Shown here in pieces: positions 17,848 to 26,390 of a stretch of 64,000 nt of DNA. The notes under the pieces were generated by a model that ran no database searches, was not told the DNA's origin, and was given only the letters and a program-made list of their open reading frames with translations. Both the position numbers and the translations under genes were made by a program. Source of the DNA: Microbacteriaceae bacterium (GTDB lineage Bacteria > Actinomycetota > Actinomycetes > Actinomycetales > Microbacteriaceae); assembly GCA_031177985.1 (NCBI GenBank), contig JAPSJW010000002.1, forward strand, positions 370,252-434,251. The letters run 5' to 3'. Position 1 is the first letter of the stretch, and each line of letters begins with the position of its first letter.

Positions 17848-17867
17848 AATTTCGGCCTACCGAAATT
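17848..17867 (+). promoter_or_regulatory. Palindromic operator, probable MntR site upstream of mntH
   Basis: A perfect inverted repeat, AATTTCGG-CCTA-CCGAAATT, lies between the regulator and mntH, immediately before the ribosome binding site. It is strikingly AT-rich for this region. Position and symmetry fit repression of the importer by the metal-bound upstream regulator. Confidence 0.7.
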
Positions 17868-17879
17868 CGGGAGGTGCGG

Positions 17880-19115
17880 ATGTCGACGTCGCCCCAGGCG
17901 CGCACGCGGGCGCCCGCCCTATTCTCGCTGCTCGGGCCCGCGATGGTGGCGGGCGTCGCCTATCTCGACCCGGGCAACGTCGCGAGCAACATGAGCGCCG
18001 GCGCGCAATACGGGTACCTGCTCGTGTGGGTGGTCGTCGCCGGCAACGTCATGGCGTGGCTGATCCAATACCTCTCGGCGAAGCTCGGGCTCACGACGGG
18101 GGAGAGCCTTCCGCAGGCCCTCGGCACGCGCATCCGCTCGCGGCCCGCCCGGTACGGTTACTGGCTGCAGGCGGAGCTCGTCGCGATGGCGACCGACGTG
18201 GCGGAGGTGCTGGGCGGCGCGATCGCCCTCAACCTGCTCTTCGGGCTGCCCCTTGTGGTCGGCGGGGTCATCACCGGTGTCGTCTCGATGCTGCTGCTCG
18301 CGCTGCACAGCCGCCGCGGGTCGCGAGCGTTCGAGCGGGTCGTCATCGGCTTCGTCGCCGTGATCGCGGTCGGGTTCTGCGCGGGCATCGTGCTCGGGCC
18401 CCCGGATGCCACGGCCGTCGTCGGCGGCCTCGTGCCGCGGTTCGAGGACTCGGGCTCGGTGCTGCTCGCCGCGTCGATCCTCGGGGCGACCGTCATGCCG
18501 CACGCCATCTATGCGCACTCCGCACTCACCCGCGACCGGTTCGGCCGTGTGGTGGGCGACGAGCGCCGCAGGGTGCTGCGGGCGACGCGCATCGATGTGA
18601 CCGTGGCCCTGGTGATCGCGGGAACCGTCAACGTCGTGATCCTGCTGCTGGCCGCCGCGAACCTGCAGGGCGTGGACGGCACTGATTCGCTCGAAGGCGC
18701 GCATGCCGCCATCGCCGTGGGACTCGGGCCCGTCGTCGCGACCCTCTTCGCGATCGGCCTGCTCGCATCGGGACTGGCCTCCACCTCCGTCGGAGCCTAT
18801 GCCGGTGCCGAGATCATGCAGGGGCTGCTGCGCACCCGCATCCCGCTGCTCACCCGTCGCATCATCACCCTCGTACCGGCGCTCGCGATCCTCGTGCTCG
18901 GGGTCGATCCGACCCTCGCGCTCGTGCTCAGCCAGGTGGTGCTGTCGTTCGGCATACCCTTCGCCCTCGTGCCGCTCGTGGTGCTCACGGCGCGCCGCGC
19001 ACTGCTGGGGGATGCGGCCAATCGCTGGTACACGACGGTCGCCGCGTCCATCGCGGCGGGGCTGCTCATCGTGCTGAACGTCACGCTGCTGGTGCTCGTG
19101 GCGACGGGGGCCTGA
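17880..19115 (+). CDS. mntH: NRAMP-family Mn2+ (divalent metal) importer
   Basis: Proton-coupled manganese/iron importer of 411 aa with about 11 membrane helices. The metal-binding DPGN (YLDPGNVASNMSAGAQYGY, helix 1) and MPHAIYAHS (helix 6) motifs are intact. The ATG at 17880 has GGGAGG six bases upstream and is preferred over the GTG at 17874. The palindrome directly upstream indicates metal-dependent control by the adjacent MntR-like protein. Confidence 0.94.
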   Translation: MSTSPQARTRAPALFSLLGPAMVAGVAYLDPGNVASNMSAGAQYGYLLVWVVVAGNVMAWLIQYLSAKLGLTTGESLPQALGTRIRSRPARYGYWLQAELVAMATDVAEVLGGAIALNLLFGLPLVVGGVITGVVSMLLLALHSRRGSRAFERVVIGFVAVIAVGFCAGIVLGPPDATAVVGGLVPRFEDSGSVLLAASILGATVMPHAIYAHSALTRDRFGRVVGDERRRVLRATRIDVTVALVIAGTVNVVILLLAAANLQGVDGTDSLEGAHAAIAVGLGPVVATLFAIGLLASGLASTSVGAYAGAEIMQGLLRTRIPLLTRRIITLVPALAILVLGVDPTLALVLSQVVLSFGIPFALVPLVVLTARRALLGDAANRWYTTVAASIAAGLLIVLNVTLLVLVATGA

Positions 19116-19128
19116 GCGCTCCGCTCAG
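19112..19128. terminator. Short hairpin over convergent stop codons
   Basis: CTGAGCG-CTC-CGCTCAG spans the stop codons of mntH and the convergent response regulator. There is no T-run, so terminator activity is only possible; the symmetry could serve both strands. Confidence 0.35.
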
Positions 19129-19727
19129 AGCCAGTTGCGGTCGGTGGCGACCCGGGCGGCCTCGTGACGTGAGGCGCTGCCGGTCTTCTGCATCGCGGAG
19201 GAGAGGTAGTTGCGCACCGTTCCGGGCGCCAGGTGGATGCGCAGGCTCATCTCCCGCACCGAGAGCCCCTCGACGGTGAGCCGCAGCAGCTCGAGCTCGC
19301 GATCGGTGAGCGGGTTGTCGTCCATCATCGCCGCGGTCGAGATGTCGGAGTCGATGTAGCGGCGTCCGGCCTGCACGTCGGCGATGACCTGGGCGAGTCG
19401 CTCGGGGTCGACCGCCTTGCTCACGAATCCGCGGATGCCCGCCCGCAGCGCTCGTCGCAGCACGCCGGGCCGCCCGTGGCGGGTGAGCAGCACGATGGCC
19501 TGCTCGGGGTGGGCGGCGAGGATCTCGATCGCGGCGTCGATGCCGTCGAGCTCCGGCATCTCCAGATCGAGCAGCACCACGTCCGGTCGGTGCCGCAGGG
19601 CGAGCTGGACCGCCTGCCGCCCGTTCTCCGCCTGGGCCACCACCTCGATGTCCGCCTCCAGCTCCAGCAGCCCGGCGAGGGCCAGGCGCAGCAGGCGCTC
19701 GTCATCCGCGAGGAGCACACGCGTCAT
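19125..19727 (-). CDS. Response regulator, NarL/DesR type (REC + LuxR-type HTH)
   Basis: A 200-aa DNA-binding response regulator. The receiver domain has acidic residues in LLADDE, the phosphoacceptor Asp54 in VVLLDLEMP and the conserved Lys in GFVSKAV. The output domain is a LuxR HTH (LTDRELELLRLTVEGLSVREMSLRIHLAPGTVRNYLSS). It overlaps the histidine kinase gene by four bases and is the second gene of the pair. The probable target is the divergent ABC exporter, whose promoter carries a palindrome. Confidence 0.94.
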   Translation of the reverse strand: MTRVLLADDERLLRLALAGLLELEADIEVVAQAENGRQAVQLALRHRPDVVLLDLEMPELDGIDAAIEILAAHPEQAIVLLTRHGRPGVLRRALRAGIRGFVSKAVDPERLAQVIADVQAGRRYIDSDISTAAMMDDNPLTDRELELLRLTVEGLSVREMSLRIHLAPGTVRNYLSSAMQKTGSASRHEAARVATDRNWL

Positions 19728-20803
19728 CCGATGACCGCCTCGGTGATGAAGGCGCCGCCCTCGGAACGGGTGGTGAGGCGGCCGCCGGCCTGCTCGAGGC
19801 GCTGCGCCAGCCGGGCGAGGCCACGCGGCGACCGTGGGGACTCCGAGGCCCCGTCGTTGACGATCCGCACGGACCGCTGGCCGACCGTGAGATCGACGGA
19901 GGTCGCCTGAGCGTGACGCAGGATATTGGTCGTCGCCTCGCGGACCACGAGCCCCAGCAGCTCGTCGGCCGGCCCCTGCGGCGCGGGAGTGCCATCGACG
20001 GTGCTGCGGATGCCCGCCGCCTCGAACAGCTGGCGCGCGTTCGCGAGCTCGCCGGCGAGGGTGACCGTGCGATCGCCGAAGGCCAGCGACCGCGTGGACT
20101 CGATCGCCTCGTCGACCAGCTGGAGCACCTCGTCGAGCTGCTGCCTCGCGCGCTCGGGGTCGCGATCCACGAGTTTCGACGCCAGCCGCGCCTTCAGCCG
20201 CACCACGTGCAGCGTGTGGCCCTGGATGTCGTGGAGGTCCGCGGCGAATCGGAAACGCTCCTGGGCCACGGCGAGGTCACCCGCGGTGCGCTGAGCCGCG
20301 TCGAGCTGCAGGTAGAGGCCGAACGCCCACCGGTTGAGGAGGAGCGCGGCGAGCGAGCCCGCATAGGCGAAGAGGGAGCTGAAGACGTGCGGCACCGCCC
20401 TCCCGTCCGGTGCGAACGGGATCGCGATGAGCACGGGGAGCAGGAGGGGGATCAGTGCGAGCGCGCGCCACAGCCAGGCGCGCGGATGAGGGTAGGACGC
20501 GACGAGCGCGAGCACGAACCCCGACAGGAGCGTGACCATGGGGTTCTGCCCGTGCGCGGCCGCGAGTGCCGTCGAGGTGAGCACCGCGGCGACGGCGGGG
20601 ACGGTCAGCCAGACGGGGGCGGGACGCTCCCAGAAGAAGGTCATCGCGATGGTCGCGGCACCGGCGACGGCGCCGCTGACGAGCAGGAGCGGCTCGCGCG
20701 ACTGCACGAGGGCCAGGGGCACGTAGAAGACCGCCAGCACGACGAACGAAGCCGTCGTGTAGCGGCGGGCGCTCCTCAGCGGGCTCCTGATCGGGTCGGT
20801 CAC
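19724..20803 (-). CDS. Sensor histidine kinase, DesK/NarX-like (HisKA_3)
   Basis: A 359-aa membrane sensor. The first ~170 residues hold about five to six hydrophobic helices with no obvious extracellular sensing domain, as in DesK-like thermosensor or envelope sensors. The phosphoacceptor His191 is in ADLHDIQGHTLHVV, and the ATP-binding N box is LGLVVREATTNILRHAQAT. The G-box region is short (SPRGLARLAQRLEQAGG). Cotranscribed with the response regulator; divergent from an ABC exporter that the pair probably controls. Confidence 0.92.
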   Translation of the reverse strand: MTDPIRSPLRSARRYTTASFVVLAVFYVPLALVQSREPLLLVSGAVAGAATIAMTFFWERPAPVWLTVPAVAAVLTSTALAAAHGQNPMVTLLSGFVLALVASYPHPRAWLWRALALIPLLLPVLIAIPFAPDGRAVPHVFSSLFAYAGSLAALLLNRWAFGLYLQLDAAQRTAGDLAVAQERFRFAADLHDIQGHTLHVVRLKARLASKLVDRDPERARQQLDEVLQLVDEAIESTRSLAFGDRTVTLAGELANARQLFEAAGIRSTVDGTPAPQGPADELLGLVVREATTNILRHAQATSVDLTVGQRSVRIVNDGASESPRSPRGLARLAQRLEQAGGRLTTRSEGGAFITEAVIG

Positions 20804-20858
20804 GCTCCCATCCTTCCTGCTCCGAGCGCCGGGCGGTGGTGCGGTGCGTCACGCGCGG

Positions 20859-20876
20859 GCATGACAGATGTCATGC
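20859..20876. promoter_or_regulatory. Palindrome between two-component genes and ABC exporter
   Basis: GCATGACA-GA-TGTCATGC is an 8+8 perfect inverted repeat in the 129-bp divergent region, 57 bases before the ATPase ATG. It suits a dimeric LuxR-type response regulator binding site. Confidence 0.6.
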
Positions 20877-20932
20877 GGAGCGGTGCGCGGCGGCACTACA
20901 GCGTCGTCGGCGACCTCGCGAGGGTGGAGGAC

Positions 20933-21820
20933 ATGGACACGAACACTGAATCGGTGGTGCGGGTGGACGGCCTCACCAGCCGCTATGGCCGCCACGTCGC
21001 CGTCGACGACCTCTCCCTGCACGTGGCGCGCGGAGAGCTCTACGCGCTCCTCGGCACCAACGGCGCCGGCAAGACGACGACCCTCGAGACCCTGGAAGGC
21101 TTCCGCAAGCCGAGCGCCGGACGGGTGGCGGTCTTCGGACGCGACCCCGGTGATCGTCGCACCGTGCGACCGCGCATGGGGCTCATGCTGCAGGAAGCCG
21201 GGATCGCGAACGAGCTGACCGTGGCCGAGATGCTCGCCCTGACCGGCGCCCCGTCGAGCCGCAAGGACAGCGTCGACCGGCTGCTGCGGGTCATCCGTCT
21301 GGAGCATCGCCGCGACACGCGCGCCGCGCAGCTGTCCGGCGGCGAGAAGCGCCGCCTCGACTTCGGCTGCGCGATCTGGGGAACTCCCGAGCTGCTCTTC
21401 CTCGACGAGCCGACCACCGGGCTCGACCCCGAGGCGAGGGACGACCTGTGGGAGGCCGTGGCCGACCTGCGGGAGCGCGAGGTGACGATCGTGCTCACCA
21501 CGCACTACCTGGAGGAGGCCGAGCGCAACGCGGACCGGATCGGGCTCATGCACCAGGGGCGGCTGCAGGCCGAGGGCACCCTCGAGCAGCTCGTCGAGTC
21601 GTACCCGTCGCGCATCTCGTTCCTGGCGCCCGAGGGCGTGCAGCTGCCGGTGCCGATCACCGCGACGGATGGCGCGCTCGCCGTCGTCGAGACCGACGAC
21701 CTCCAGCGCGACCTGCACCGGCTGCTCTCCTGGGCGGACGCCGAGCGACTCGAGCTCGAACGCCTCTCCGCCACCACCTCGAACCTCGGTGACGTGTTCC
21801 GCACGCTCGCCCGCTCCTGA
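20933..21820 (+). CDS. ABC exporter ATP-binding protein
   Basis: A 295-aa ATPase with Walker A GTNGAGKTT (~residue 40), signature LSGGEKRR, Walker B LLFLDEPTTGLDP and the H-loop TTHYLEEAE, the pattern of CcmA/DrrA-type exporters, with a ~70-residue C-terminal extension typical of that group. The ATG at 20933 has GGAGG three bases upstream. Cotranscribed with the permease. By analogy with DesKR- and LiaRS-linked exporters it may expel a membrane-active compound, but the substrate is unknown. Confidence 0.9.
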   Translation: MDTNTESVVRVDGLTSRYGRHVAVDDLSLHVARGELYALLGTNGAGKTTTLETLEGFRKPSAGRVAVFGRDPGDRRTVRPRMGLMLQEAGIANELTVAEMLALTGAPSSRKDSVDRLLRVIRLEHRRDTRAAQLSGGEKRRLDFGCAIWGTPELLFLDEPTTGLDPEARDDLWEAVADLREREVTIVLTTHYLEEAERNADRIGLMHQGRLQAEGTLEQLVESYPSRISFLAPEGVQLPVPITATDGALAVVETDDLQRDLHRLLSWADAERLELERLSATTSNLGDVFRTLARS

Positions 21821-21832
21821 AAGGACCGCGTC

Positions 21833-22531
21833 ATGATCCCCATCGCTCTGGCGGAAGGCCGCATGCTCTTCCGCAACACGCTCGTCGCAGCGAGCGCCGT
21901 GCTCATCCCGCTCGGTCTCGGCGTCTTCCTCGCGATCAACGCGGCGGGCGGCTCCCTCATCGCCATCCTCCAGGTCGTCCTGATGGCGGGGATGGGTGTC
22001 TACGTCACCGCCACGACGACGCTCGCAGCCCGCCGGCAGTCGCTCTTCCTCAAGCGACTGCGCAGTGGCTCTGCTCCTGACGGACAGATCGTCGCAGGAC
22101 TGATCCTGCCCGCGGTCGTCGTCTCCCTGGTGCAGGTGTCGGCCGTGCTCATCGTGCTGGCCGTCGTCGGCACGCCGCCGCAGAACCCCTGGCTGCTGGC
22201 GCTCGCGGTGGTCGTCGCGCACCTCATGTTCGCCGGGTTCGCGCTTGCCACCTCCGGCGTCACGAACTCGCCCGAGCACGCCCAGGTCACGACGCTTCCG
22301 CTCTTCTTCCTCGCCACAGGCGCCGCGGCCTGGGTCGCCTTCAGCGGATTCGCCGACGCGACGTGGATCGAGCGGCTCGTGCCCGGCGGCGCGCTCGCCG
22401 AGCTGATCGCCCTCGCCTGGGACGGCGGCGACATGGCGGTCATGCCGCTGCTCGTGGTCGTCAGCGTGGGCTGGGGAGCCGCCGCCGCGGCATCCGCCTG
22501 GTACTTCTTCCGGTGGGAGCCCCGCCGCTGA
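21833..22531 (+). CDS. ABC-2 type permease
   Basis: A 232-aa membrane protein with six hydrophobic segments that pairs with the ATPase 12 bases upstream. The arrangement ALAEGRMLFRNTLVAASAVL followed by paired helices matches small DrrB/YvfS-like permeases found next to DesKR-type two-component systems. GAAAGGA precedes the ATG by seven bases. A strong hairpin terminator follows. Confidence 0.88.
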   Translation: MIPIALAEGRMLFRNTLVAASAVLIPLGLGVFLAINAAGGSLIAILQVVLMAGMGVYVTATTTLAARRQSLFLKRLRSGSAPDGQIVAGLILPAVVVSLVQVSAVLIVLAVVGTPPQNPWLLALAVVVAHLMFAGFALATSGVTNSPEHAQVTTLPLFFLATGAAAWVAFSGFADATWIERLVPGGALAELIALAWDGGDMAVMPLLVVVSVGWGAAAAASAWYFFRWEPRR

Positions 22532-22543
22532 GTCCGAACACGA

Positions 22544-22579
22544 GAGGAGGGGCCGGTCCTGCTGGACCGGCCCCTCCTC
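22544..22579. terminator. Bidirectional hairpin terminator
   Basis: A perfect 16-bp stem (GAGGAGGGGCCGGTCC with its complement) and a TGCT loop separate the convergent ABC permease and DedA genes. It has no U-tract, as is usual in high-GC actinobacteria. Confidence 0.8.
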
Positions 22580-22584
22580 GTCGG

Positions 22585-23310
22585 TCAGTCGCCGAGCTTC
22601 TGGTCGAAGTCCTTCGGGCTGAGCACCAGCGCCTCGATGGGCTCGGCCTCCGCCTCCGCGCGGGCCCTCTTCGCCTTGCGGCTCGACTTGATGTAGTGGA
22701 ACACCGTCGGCACGACGGTCAGCACCACGGCGCCGATCAGGATGACGTCGATGTACTCCTGCACGACGAAGGCGAGCGGGCCGACGTAGCCGAGGAGGTA
22801 GCCGACGAAGGTGAGGCCGACACCCCAGATGAGCGCGCCGACGGCGTTGTAGAGCGTGTACTTGCGGTAATCCATGTGGCCCACGCCCGCGGCGACCGGG
22901 GCGAAGGTGCGCACGATCGGAACGAACCGGGCGATGATGATCGCGAAGCCGCCGAAGCGCTCGAAGAAGCTGTTCGTGCGCTTCACGTTCTCGATGCTGA
23001 AGAGGCCGGTCTCCTTGCGCTCGAAGATCCGCGGACCGGCTTTGTGCCCGATCAGATAGCCGACCTCGCCCCCGACGAAGGCGGCGCCTCCGATCGCGAG
23101 GCAGACCCACCAGATGTCGACGCCGAACACGAACAGCGTGTTGGTCAGCAGCCCCGAGATGATGAGCAGGGTGTCACCGGGCAGCAGGAAACCGACCAGC
23201 AGTCCCGTCTCGGCGAAGACGATGAGGCAGACCACCACGAGCGCCCATGGCCCGGCTGCCTGGATGATCGTCTCGGGATCGAGCCACGGGATGAGTGCGG
23301 AAGGGGCCAT
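22585..23310 (-). CDS. DedA/SNARE-associated (VTT domain) membrane protein
   Basis: A 241-aa DedA-family protein, a group linked to undecaprenyl phosphate or phospholipid recycling across the membrane. Visible are ETGLLVGFLLPGDTLL (re-entrant loop with the conserved acidic residue), GGEVGYLIGHKAG and the FxRFxPxxRTxxPxxAG motif in ARFVPIVRTFAPVAAGVGHM. The C-terminal ~40 residues are highly charged. Stand-alone gene ending in a strong hairpin terminator shared with the convergent exporter operon. Confidence 0.93.
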   Translation of the reverse strand: MAPSALIPWLDPETIIQAAGPWALVVVCLIVFAETGLLVGFLLPGDTLLIISGLLTNTLFVFGVDIWWVCLAIGGAAFVGGEVGYLIGHKAGPRIFERKETGLFSIENVKRTNSFFERFGGFAIIIARFVPIVRTFAPVAAGVGHMDYRKYTLYNAVGALIWGVGLTFVGYLLGYVGPLAFVVQEYIDVILIGAVVLTVVPTVFHYIKSSRKAKRARAEAEAEPIEALVLSPKDFDQKLGD

Positions 23311-23414
23311 TGCGGTAGTGCTCCAGTCGTCTGTCGCCCTGCTGCTGTGCGGGCGACGAGCGGCGGCGGGGAAGGGTCCCTACAGGGTAGCGGCGAATAG
23401 GGCTCAGGGAATGG

Positions 23415-23449
23415 GAGAACCCCCGGAGCCACGGGCTCCGAGGGTTCTC
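23415..23449. terminator. Hairpin terminator of the siderophore operon
   Basis: GAGAACCCCCGGAGCC and GGCTCCGAGGGTTCTC pair across an ACG loop with one mismatch, five bases after the stop of the substrate-binding protein gene. Confidence 0.75.
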
Positions 23450-23453
23450 GAGG

Positions 23454-24473
23454 TCACTCGGCGTTCGCGACCGCGTCGGCCAGCAGGGCGACGTAGTCCT
23501 CGAGGCCCCAGGTGAGGCTGAGCGCCGTCGGCGGCGACACGGAGGAGATGAACGCCGTGCCGATCGGCATCGCGACGGCACCGGACTGCACCTGCGGCAT
23601 CACCTGCGTGTACGGCGCAGCCAGGAAGGCGTCCGCCTCCTCCTGCGTGGTGCCGAACGCAACGAGCACGTCGGACTCGAGCTGGTCGAGCTGCTCGTAG
23701 CTCAGCGTGTAGAAGAAGGTCGCGTCGCCGTTCGACAGCTCCTCCACGGCAGGCGCGCTCTCGAAGCCGAGGTCGAGGGTGAACTCGACGCGCGGGTCGG
23801 CGGGCTTGTAGACGTAGAACGTGCCGGCCGTGTCCCAGGTCATCGCGATCGTCTTGCCCTCGAACTCAGGGTGGGCCTCGGCCTGCTCGGAGATGGCGGC
23901 ATCGATGTCGGCGAGCACCTGGTCGGCCTCGTCGGTGCGCCCCAGGGCCTCGCCGACGATGCTGATCGTCTCCTTCCACGGGGTCGCCCAGGGCTGGTCG
24001 GGGAACGCGACGACCGGGGCGATCTCGCTGAGGAGCTCGTACTCCTCCCCGGTGATGCCCGAGTAGGGCGCGAGGATCACGTCGGGAGCCACCTCGAGGA
24101 ACTCCTCGATCGGCGCCTCCTCGCCCTCGCTGAGGATGGTGGGGGTCTCGGCGCCGGCCTCGTCGAGGGCGTCGCGGATCCAGGGGAGCACACCCTCCTC
24201 GTCGCCGCCGTAGCTCTGCGCGGGCATCGCGACCGGGATGACGCCGAGCGCGATCGCCGCGTCGGCGCTCGCCCAGCCCCAGGTCGCGACCCGCTCGGGC
24301 TCGGCCTCGATCGTCGTCTCGCCGTAGGCGTGCTCGATGGTGACGGGGAACTGGCCGTCGCCCGTCGCGGTGTCGCCGCCGCCGCTGTCCGAGGGGGAGG
24401 AGGTGCAGCCGGTGAGCAGGAGCGCGCTCGCGGCCGCGAGTGCGACGGTGGAGCGCAGGAGGGGACGGGTCAC
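23454..24473 (-). CDS. Iron-siderophore ABC transporter substrate-binding lipoprotein
   Basis: A 339-aa FecB/FhuD-type receptor. The start at 24473 (GTG, with GAAGGA upstream) gives a signal peptide ending in the lipobox LLTGC, so it is lipid-anchored outside the membrane. The mature part has VATWGWASADAAIALGVIPV and LEVAPDVILAPYSGITGEEY, typical of Fe3+-siderophore receptors. A DtxR/IdeR-type box lies about 40 bases upstream and overlaps its probable -10, so it can be transcribed separately from the permease genes. Confidence 0.92.
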   Translation of the reverse strand: MTRPLLRSTVALAAASALLLTGCTSSPSDSGGGDTATGDGQFPVTIEHAYGETTIEAEPERVATWGWASADAAIALGVIPVAMPAQSYGGDEEGVLPWIRDALDEAGAETPTILSEGEEAPIEEFLEVAPDVILAPYSGITGEEYELLSEIAPVVAFPDQPWATPWKETISIVGEALGRTDEADQVLADIDAAISEQAEAHPEFEGKTIAMTWDTAGTFYVYKPADPRVEFTLDLGFESAPAVEELSNGDATFFYTLSYEQLDQLESDVLVAFGTTQEEADAFLAAPYTQVMPQVQSGAVAMPIGTAFISSVSPPTALSLTWGLEDYVALLADAVANAE

Positions 24474-24515
24474 GGGGGTCCTTCGGTGGGAGGGATGCGG
24501 CAGGAGCGCGCGTAC

Positions 24516-24534
24516 TAAGGGTAGCCTAACCTCA
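24516..24534 (-). promoter_or_regulatory. DtxR/IdeR-type iron box upstream of the siderophore-binding protein gene
   Basis: The 19-mer matches the DtxR/IdeR consensus TTAGGTTAGGCTAACCTAA at 15 of 19 positions. It overlaps the stop codon of the ATPase gene and contains TACCCT on the minus strand, a likely -10, so iron-loaded regulator would block this internal promoter. Confidence 0.75.
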
Positions 24535-25341
24535 GATGGCATCGCGATGAAACCGGCCCAGCGGCACGACGAGCGGGGTGCCGGTGACGGGGTCGGGAAT
24601 CACCCGGCACTGCAGGCCGAAGGCGGACTCGACCAGGTCGGCCGTCAGCACATCGCCGGGCGCGCCCTGGGCGACGATGCGGCCCGCGGCGACGACGACG
24701 AGCTCGTCCGCGTACCGGGCCGCGAGATTCAGGTCGTGCAGCACCATCACGACGGTCGCCCCGCGCGACCGGTTGAGCTCGAGGAGCAGATCGAGCACCT
24801 CGATCTGGTGCGTCACGTCGAGGTAGGTGGTCGGCTCGTCGAGCAGCAGGATGTCGGGGTCCTGAGCGAGCGCCATGGCGATCCAGGCGCGCTGACGCTG
24901 GCCGCCCGACAGCTCCTCGACGTGGCGGTCCGCGAACGAGGCCGCATCGGTGGCGGCGAGTGCCGAAGCGACGCGCTCGTCGTCATCCGTCGACCACCGC
25001 TGGAACCAGCCCTGGTGCGGGTAGCGGCCCCGCGCGACGAGCTCGGCGACGGTGATGCCGTCCGGAGCGATCGGCTGCTGGGGCAGCAGGCCGACGAGGG
25101 TCGCGAACCGCTTGCCCGGCAGGTGCGAGACGTCGGCGCCGTCGAGCTCGACGACGCCCGCACTCGGCTTGAGCAGGCGCGCGAGGCCGCGCAGCAGGGT
25201 CGACTTGCCCGACGCATTGGCGCCGACGATGACGGTGATGCCGGCGGGCGCGAGCTCGAGGGTCAGCCCGTCCACGACCTTGCGGCCCTCGTAGCCGAGG
25301 GAGAGATCGCGGGCGGCGAGGGTGTGCCGGTCGTCGCTCAT
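24532..25341 (-). CDS. Iron-siderophore ABC transporter ATP-binding protein (FecE/FepC type)
   Basis: A 269-aa ATPase with Walker A GANASGKST (~residue 39), signature LSGGQRQRAWIAMALAQ, Walker B ILLLDEPTTYLD and the H-loop MVLHDLNLAARYAD, the last being diagnostic of siderophore/B12 importers. It starts next to the permease stop and drives uptake with the two FecCD-type permeases upstream. Confidence 0.95.
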   Translation of the reverse strand: MSDDRHTLAARDLSLGYEGRKVVDGLTLELAPAGITVIVGANASGKSTLLRGLARLLKPSAGVVELDGADVSHLPGKRFATLVGLLPQQPIAPDGITVAELVARGRYPHQGWFQRWSTDDDERVASALAATDAASFADRHVEELSGGQRQRAWIAMALAQDPDILLLDEPTTYLDVTHQIEVLDLLLELNRSRGATVVMVLHDLNLAARYADELVVVAAGRIVAQGAPGDVLTADLVESAFGLQCRVIPDPVTGTPLVVPLGRFHRDAI

Positions 25342-26390
25342 CAGGCGCCCCTTCCGGTGCGGTTGGCGGTGGCGAGGAGGTAGAGCAGGTAGGGCGCTCC
25401 GACCGCGCCCGTCACGATGCCGACCGGCAGCACGACGTCGCCCGGCAACAGGTGCTGCGCGACGAAGTCGGCGGCACCCATCACGAGTGCGCCGACGAGT
25501 GCGCTGACGGGCAGTGCCGCGGCGCCGGTGCGCAGCAGCCGGCGGGCGATCGGGCCGGAGACGAAGGCCACGAAGGCGACGGGTCCCGCAGCGGCGGTGC
25601 CGAGCGCGGCGAGCGCCACGGCGACGAGGATGCCGAGCGCGCGGGTGCGTTCGACCCGAACGCCGAGCCCGCTGGCGGCGTCGTCGCCGAGGTCGAGCGC
25701 TGTCAGGCTGCGGCTCAAGGCGATCACTGCCGGCAGGAGCACTGCGAGGGCCACGGCGACCGGCGCGACGTCCTGCCAGCGGGTCGAGGAGATGCTGCCG
25801 ACGAGCCAGACGAACGCGCCCGACGCTTCGCGGATCTCGGCACGGGTGAGCAGGTAGCCGATGACCGCCTGCATGAGGAACGCGGTCGCGATGCCGACCA
25901 GGACGAAGCGGTAGCCCAGTACGCCGCCGCGCCAGGCGAGCAGGTAGATCGCCGTCGCCACCGCGAGCGCCCCGGCGAAGGCGAGCAGGGAGGTGCCGAC
26001 CGATCCGAGCCCGAGCAGCAGGATGCCGGCGATGGCGGCGGCGCTCGCGCCCCCGGAGACGCCGATGATGTCGGGCGAGGCGAGCGGGTTGCGCAGCAGG
26101 TTCTGGAACAGCGCCCCGGACAGGCCGAACGCGACCCCGACGAGCACGGCGAGCGCGAAACGGGGCAGCCGCAGCCCGAAGACGGCGAGGTTGTCGGCGC
26201 GGCTGCCGCGGCCCGCGAGCGTCGCCAGCAGGTCGGGCAGGGTGAGGCTGTACGAGCCGACCGAGACGGATGCGGCGGCCACGACGACGAGGAGCGCGAC
26301 GAGCACCGAGAGCACGACGGTGGCACGCCGCCGCCGCGCCCGCCGGACCCGCGCGACGACGTCGGCTGTCTCGACCGCTGCGGCGCTCAC
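25341..26390 (-). CDS. Iron-siderophore ABC transporter permease (FecCD family)
   Basis: A 349-aa permease with about ten membrane helices. Typical motifs: LRLPRFALAVLVGVAFGLSGALFQNLLRNPLASPDIIGVSGGA and, near the C-terminus, AGPVAFVAFVSGPIARRLL. It overlaps the other permease by four bases and likely forms a heterodimer with it. Confidence 0.95.
   Translation of the reverse strand: MSAAAVETADVVARVRRARRRRATVVLSVLVALLVVVAAASVSVGSYSLTLPDLLATLAGRGSRADNLAVFGLRLPRFALAVLVGVAFGLSGALFQNLLRNPLASPDIIGVSGGASAAAIAGILLLGLGSVGTSLLAFAGALAVATAIYLLAWRGGVLGYRFVLVGIATAFLMQAVIGYLLTRAEIREASGAFVWLVGSISSTRWQDVAPVAVALAVLLPAVIALSRSLTALDLGDDAASGLGVRVERTRALGILVAVALAALGTAAAGPVAFVAFVSGPIARRLLRTGAAALPVSALVGALVMGAADFVAQHLLPGDVVLPVGIVTGAVGAPYLLYLLATANRTGRGA

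Noticed and set aside
17868-17880. Manganese riboswitch upstream of mntH
   Set aside because: The leader is too short; the palindrome next to a regulator gene explains control better.
20933-22531. Drug-specific exporter identity (for example daunorubicin-type) for the ABC pair
   Set aside because: Family similarity alone does not give a substrate; only the exporter class is supported.
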